From: Physcomitrium patens
Lineage: Eukaryota > Streptophyta > Bryopsida > Funariales > Funariaceae
Direction: 5' to 3'
DNA length: 64,000 bases
NCBI RefSeq assembly: GCF_000002425.4
Contig: NC_037274.1
Location: forward strand, 15,043,517-15,107,516
Shown here piece by piece: positions 60,860 to 64,000 of the stretch. Position numbers and translations under genes: made by a program. Position 1 is the first letter of the stretch, and the number at the start of each line of letters is the position of its first letter. The notes beneath the pieces are model-generated. The model was not told the origin of the DNA, ran no database searches, and saw only the letters and a program-made list of their open reading frames with translations.

Positions 60860-63383
60860 ACTCATCAAAACAAAATATGGCACAAGGTGTTGATGCCTAA
60901 GTCAATCTTTTGAAATACACAAATTACATGCATGCCTCATTTGGATAGCAATAGCAACCAATTGGGTTGTCCAATTCAAAGACCATTTTTGTATATTTCA
61001 AACAAACAACTTTTTTTCACATTTCTTTGATATTTGATTTTGTAGCAACAAAGAACACTCATATTGCCTTGGAGGCAAAAGAAAAGTATTGCATGATGTG
61101 ATTATTCGAAATATGCATAGAAAAGAGGTCAAAAGTATAATATGAATGATTCTAAAAATACTTCCAACTTGAGATGAAGTATGAAGCTCTTACAACACCT
61201 TTCAAACATTGAAATGTTTGATATGTTGCACTTTATAATCAAGTTGATGCATCCATTGGAGATACCATTAACATATTGGAAATTATTTTTCTACTTTTGT
61301 TGTTATGAGATGTCTATAATGGAGGAGAAGGAAAGGGGGGAGGGATTTCAAACATGGCACTTTTGTAAAACCAAATAATTAAAATTTAACACTTGAGTTT
61401 TTTTTGGATTACTTAAAATATCAAATTCAAATATCATTGTTCAAATTTTATTACCATCTTTAAGTTTATGAAATATCACTTGATATTTTGGTAATGTATT
61501 AATGCCAATGACAAAAACTTGATAGAAACAAATAAATAAGTGAGACTTTTTTCAAAGAAAGATGAAAAAATAAAAATAACCAAATATGTATATTAAAAAA
61601 GAAATTGGAATGGCTATTGCTAAAAGATAAGAATAGAAAATAGCAATGGATGTTATTTTAGAATAAATGAGTATGTTGTAATTATCAATTGGTTGGAAGA
61701 ACTAGCAAATTTCGAAAAGTTACATAATTCCTATAAGATTACAATATGTATGGAGTAGAGAACATTGACTAGAGCTTTGGTACAACAAGTGCACATGTGA
61801 ATATGGTTTTAAAAGATAAGTTCAATCTTATTGCAATTAATGTACTATCTAGACTACATACTTTAGTAACAAAATTTGTAGATGCATATGATTGATTTAT
61901 TGATACCAACATTGGCAATAATAAAGAGGATTGGTTGGAGGAGTATTTTCAATGGCTACAAAGTTGGAGGACTTATGTCTACTCTTCAATATATATATAT
62001 ATTACAATACAAGGCCAAACATGATTCATTTCTACAAGATGGATTCCACTATAATACCAAATACAATCTTCTTAATGCCATCACAAGACTCTATGGTGAT
62101 ATCAATGATCAATTCACCATTGTTGTTGCCTTGTTCGAATTTATTGCTTGAAGAAGCATTATTCAAGGATATTAAGAGGCTTTCTTATAAGACAAATTTG
62201 ATGAATCAAAGGAGGTGTACAAGAAAGAACATAATTTCTTATTCTCCTATATATTTCTTAGGTCCGCATCTATTTTACCATCATCACCTTTATTAAGATG
62301 TCTATTGCTTAGCAACATTGTCACTATCATCCAAAAAAAGAGATATCAGCCATTCTTTTCAAATTCAAAGAAAAATCTCTAAAGAAGTGCAACGTGTTGG
62401 TGAATACATTTTCATAGTCATCATGTCTAAAATCCATGGTAGAAATAGATCTCTTGGCTCTACTAAAGAAAGATAGTAAAAGAATTAATGCATGTTAGCC
62501 AAACGAACTAGAAATAAAAAAGATGTTGGACACTAATAATATGGCATTTAAAAGATAAATTGATCATAGAATAGATGCAAAAAATGTGTTTTATAAATGT
62601 GATAGAAAGAATAAGCTCTTTAATTTGATCGAATATCACTCAATTGATAGAAAGAATATGTAGAAAATGGAATAAATTATAGTCCTTGTGAAAAAAATAT
62701 ATGAATAAAATATTGATTTTTGACTTGAATTGTGATTTAAAGTATCATTTCAAGTTTTTTATTGTGAGATTGTACCATTGCCATTTCTAAAACTTGAAAC
62801 ATTGGCTCAAATTTAATTACATGAAGTTATCAAGAAGAGATATGAGATAGAAAGTACAAGGTAGTGGAAGCTTTGTGTATTGGAGGTTATGTCTTTGCAA
62901 ATTATTGCACTTGAAAACATTATCTTTTGTATTTTTTCATGTACGTTGAGATTTTACTATATTTTTAAAATACTTTAAATCTTATAATTTTTGGTTTTTT
63001 GAGTTAATATATTACTTACAAAATAACAGAGATTACAAAATTATAGCATTTAGAGTCATTCTTATATAGATGATAAAATTTAGAAAAATCATCAAAAAAA
63101 AATAAAACTTTTTTAATTCTATTATAACTATGTTTCAATTAACTTGTTTCATTTGAATAATAATTTTATCTTCAAGAGAATTTTGAAAAGCTAAAATTTT
63201 CGTCTATTAAGTCTAGACACTTAGAGAAAGCAATCCAACCATGTAAAATATATCCTTGGAGTTAAATATTTTAAACTGTATAAAATTTTATTAATCTTCC
63301 ATATAATAATTTTTTTTATAAAAATGGCCAATTGCATCCCAAAAAATTGTTGCTACTTCCAAACCTTCTTCCAACATAGATGA
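60860..63383. other. AT-rich DNA right of copy 2, no gene recognised
   Basis: Two overlapping open frames (61882-62151 and 61931-62296) have no recognisable motif. The words NVLSRLHTL just upstream, near 61.83-61.86 kb, faintly resemble a gypsy pol linker. A 30-bp match to the inner end of family-L LTRs lies near 61601-61632. Neither is enough to call an element. Confidence 0.4.
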
Positions 63384-64000
63384 TGTTGTATTATATATAC
63401 TTATTGTATATAAAATATAGATAAAACATATAATATGTTCATAAGTCTTAGTGTGTCTAAGAATGGTTAATAGATTAATTTAAAGAGAGCGAATATAAAA
63501 AACTTTATATTGAATTTTATTAATTTTGATTATGGAATTAAAAAAATTATATGACTTAAATATTTAGTATGAAGTCTTGAAAAAGATGGAAGCCTAAGAA
63601 TAAAAATCTAAACTAGTAGGAGGCTAATTGAGAGGGATGAAAGGAAGGCATGGTCACATGACACCAAAGAATGGAAAACTTCATCCCTACAGATTGAATA
63701 TCATATCCAATGGGCTTCCAGGAGGCAACTTGTGATCTTAACAAGGATTTTGGCAACATCAAAGAGAGCATATAGAAATTAAAAGCCAAAGTTGTAAAGT
63801 TTAAGGTTTAAATTATAATTTGTATACAAAAACTATAAGATATGGAATTAAGGTGAAGAAGTTATAGCTGTTTGAAGTTAAGGTGTTAATTAAAGACATA
63901 ATCTTACCTTTTTAAGGATATGAAGAGTTGTGTGGTAGCTTTTGAAGAAGTAAAGTGCAATTGGAACAACAAATTCAAGGCCTACATTTTTTATGAAAAA
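63384..64000 (+). repeat. R repeat, plus-oriented, runs off the window
   Basis: Starts TGTTGTATTATATATACTT, matching the starts at 20347 and 39623, and follows R to the window end. Its last 100 bp are nearly identical to the inverse of 55125-55215. Confidence 0.8.

Noticed and set aside
61601-61632. Another family-L LTR
   Set aside because: Only about 30 bp match the inner end of L; the flanks do not align.
61800-62296. Gypsy pol remnant or host gene
   Set aside because: A few LSRL-like words and two overlapping frames are visible, but no motif series that would place them in a family.

Overview
The window looks like nuclear DNA of a land plant. The evidence is two tandem tRNA genes of plant type (Val-AAC and Phe-GAA), Ty3/gypsy chromoviruses with integrase C-terminal chromodomains, tRNA-Asp-primed Ty3/gypsy elements without a chromodomain (Tat/Athila-like), and a worn Ty1/copia piece. 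The very AT-rich background and a chromovirus type that resembles Tcn1/fungal-like lineages suggest a moss or other non-seed plant; that placement is inference. I find no intact host protein-coding gene that I can name.

Layout: 1-470 is a chromovirus LTR-like piece; 480-4753 a worn Tat-like element; 4754-12590 AT-rich DNA with nothing I recognise; 12590-14381 a GC-rich host island holding a tRNA-Val/tRNA-Phe pair 3 bp apart. From 14382 to about 55100 there is a retrotransposon nest. It holds chromovirus C (minus), a repeat called R here in both orientations, chromovirus B (minus) split by the Tat-like element Tat2 (23380-31655), and old chromovirus A (plus, 34199-about 54640). A carries a solo Tat LTR, a solo R LTR and the Tat-like element Tat3 (41788-54162), and Tat3 carries a young chromovirus (44947-51077, LTRs differing at 3 of 412 positions). 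From 55100 to 58500 are R, LTR and Ty1/copia remnants. At 59423-60859 the GC-rich tRNA block appears again, in the same orientation, with one mismatch in about 1420 bp. The rest is AT-rich and ends in another R copy.

Target-site duplications place the young chromovirus (GTTCC), Tat3 (CTATC) and Tat2 (ATCTT). LTR divergence read by eye agrees with the nesting order: Tat2 about 9 percent, Tat3 about 5 percent, young chromovirus 0.7 percent. Every retroelement here appears broken; they are treated as fossils.

The most interesting signals are: (1) the near-identical tRNA block on both sides of a much older retrotransposon nest; (2) an 11-nt complementarity in the young chromovirus between the expected mRNA 5' end and the sequence just after the 5' LTR, as in Tf1/sushi self-priming, together with an inverted repeat at the U3/R border that co-varies between LTR families; (3) an extra ORF of about 115 codons after the chromodomain, with relatives in at least two older copies; (4) a gag-protease Tat-like subfamily without RNase H or integrase, seen twice; (5) a coiled-coil accessory ORF in the Tat-like elements.
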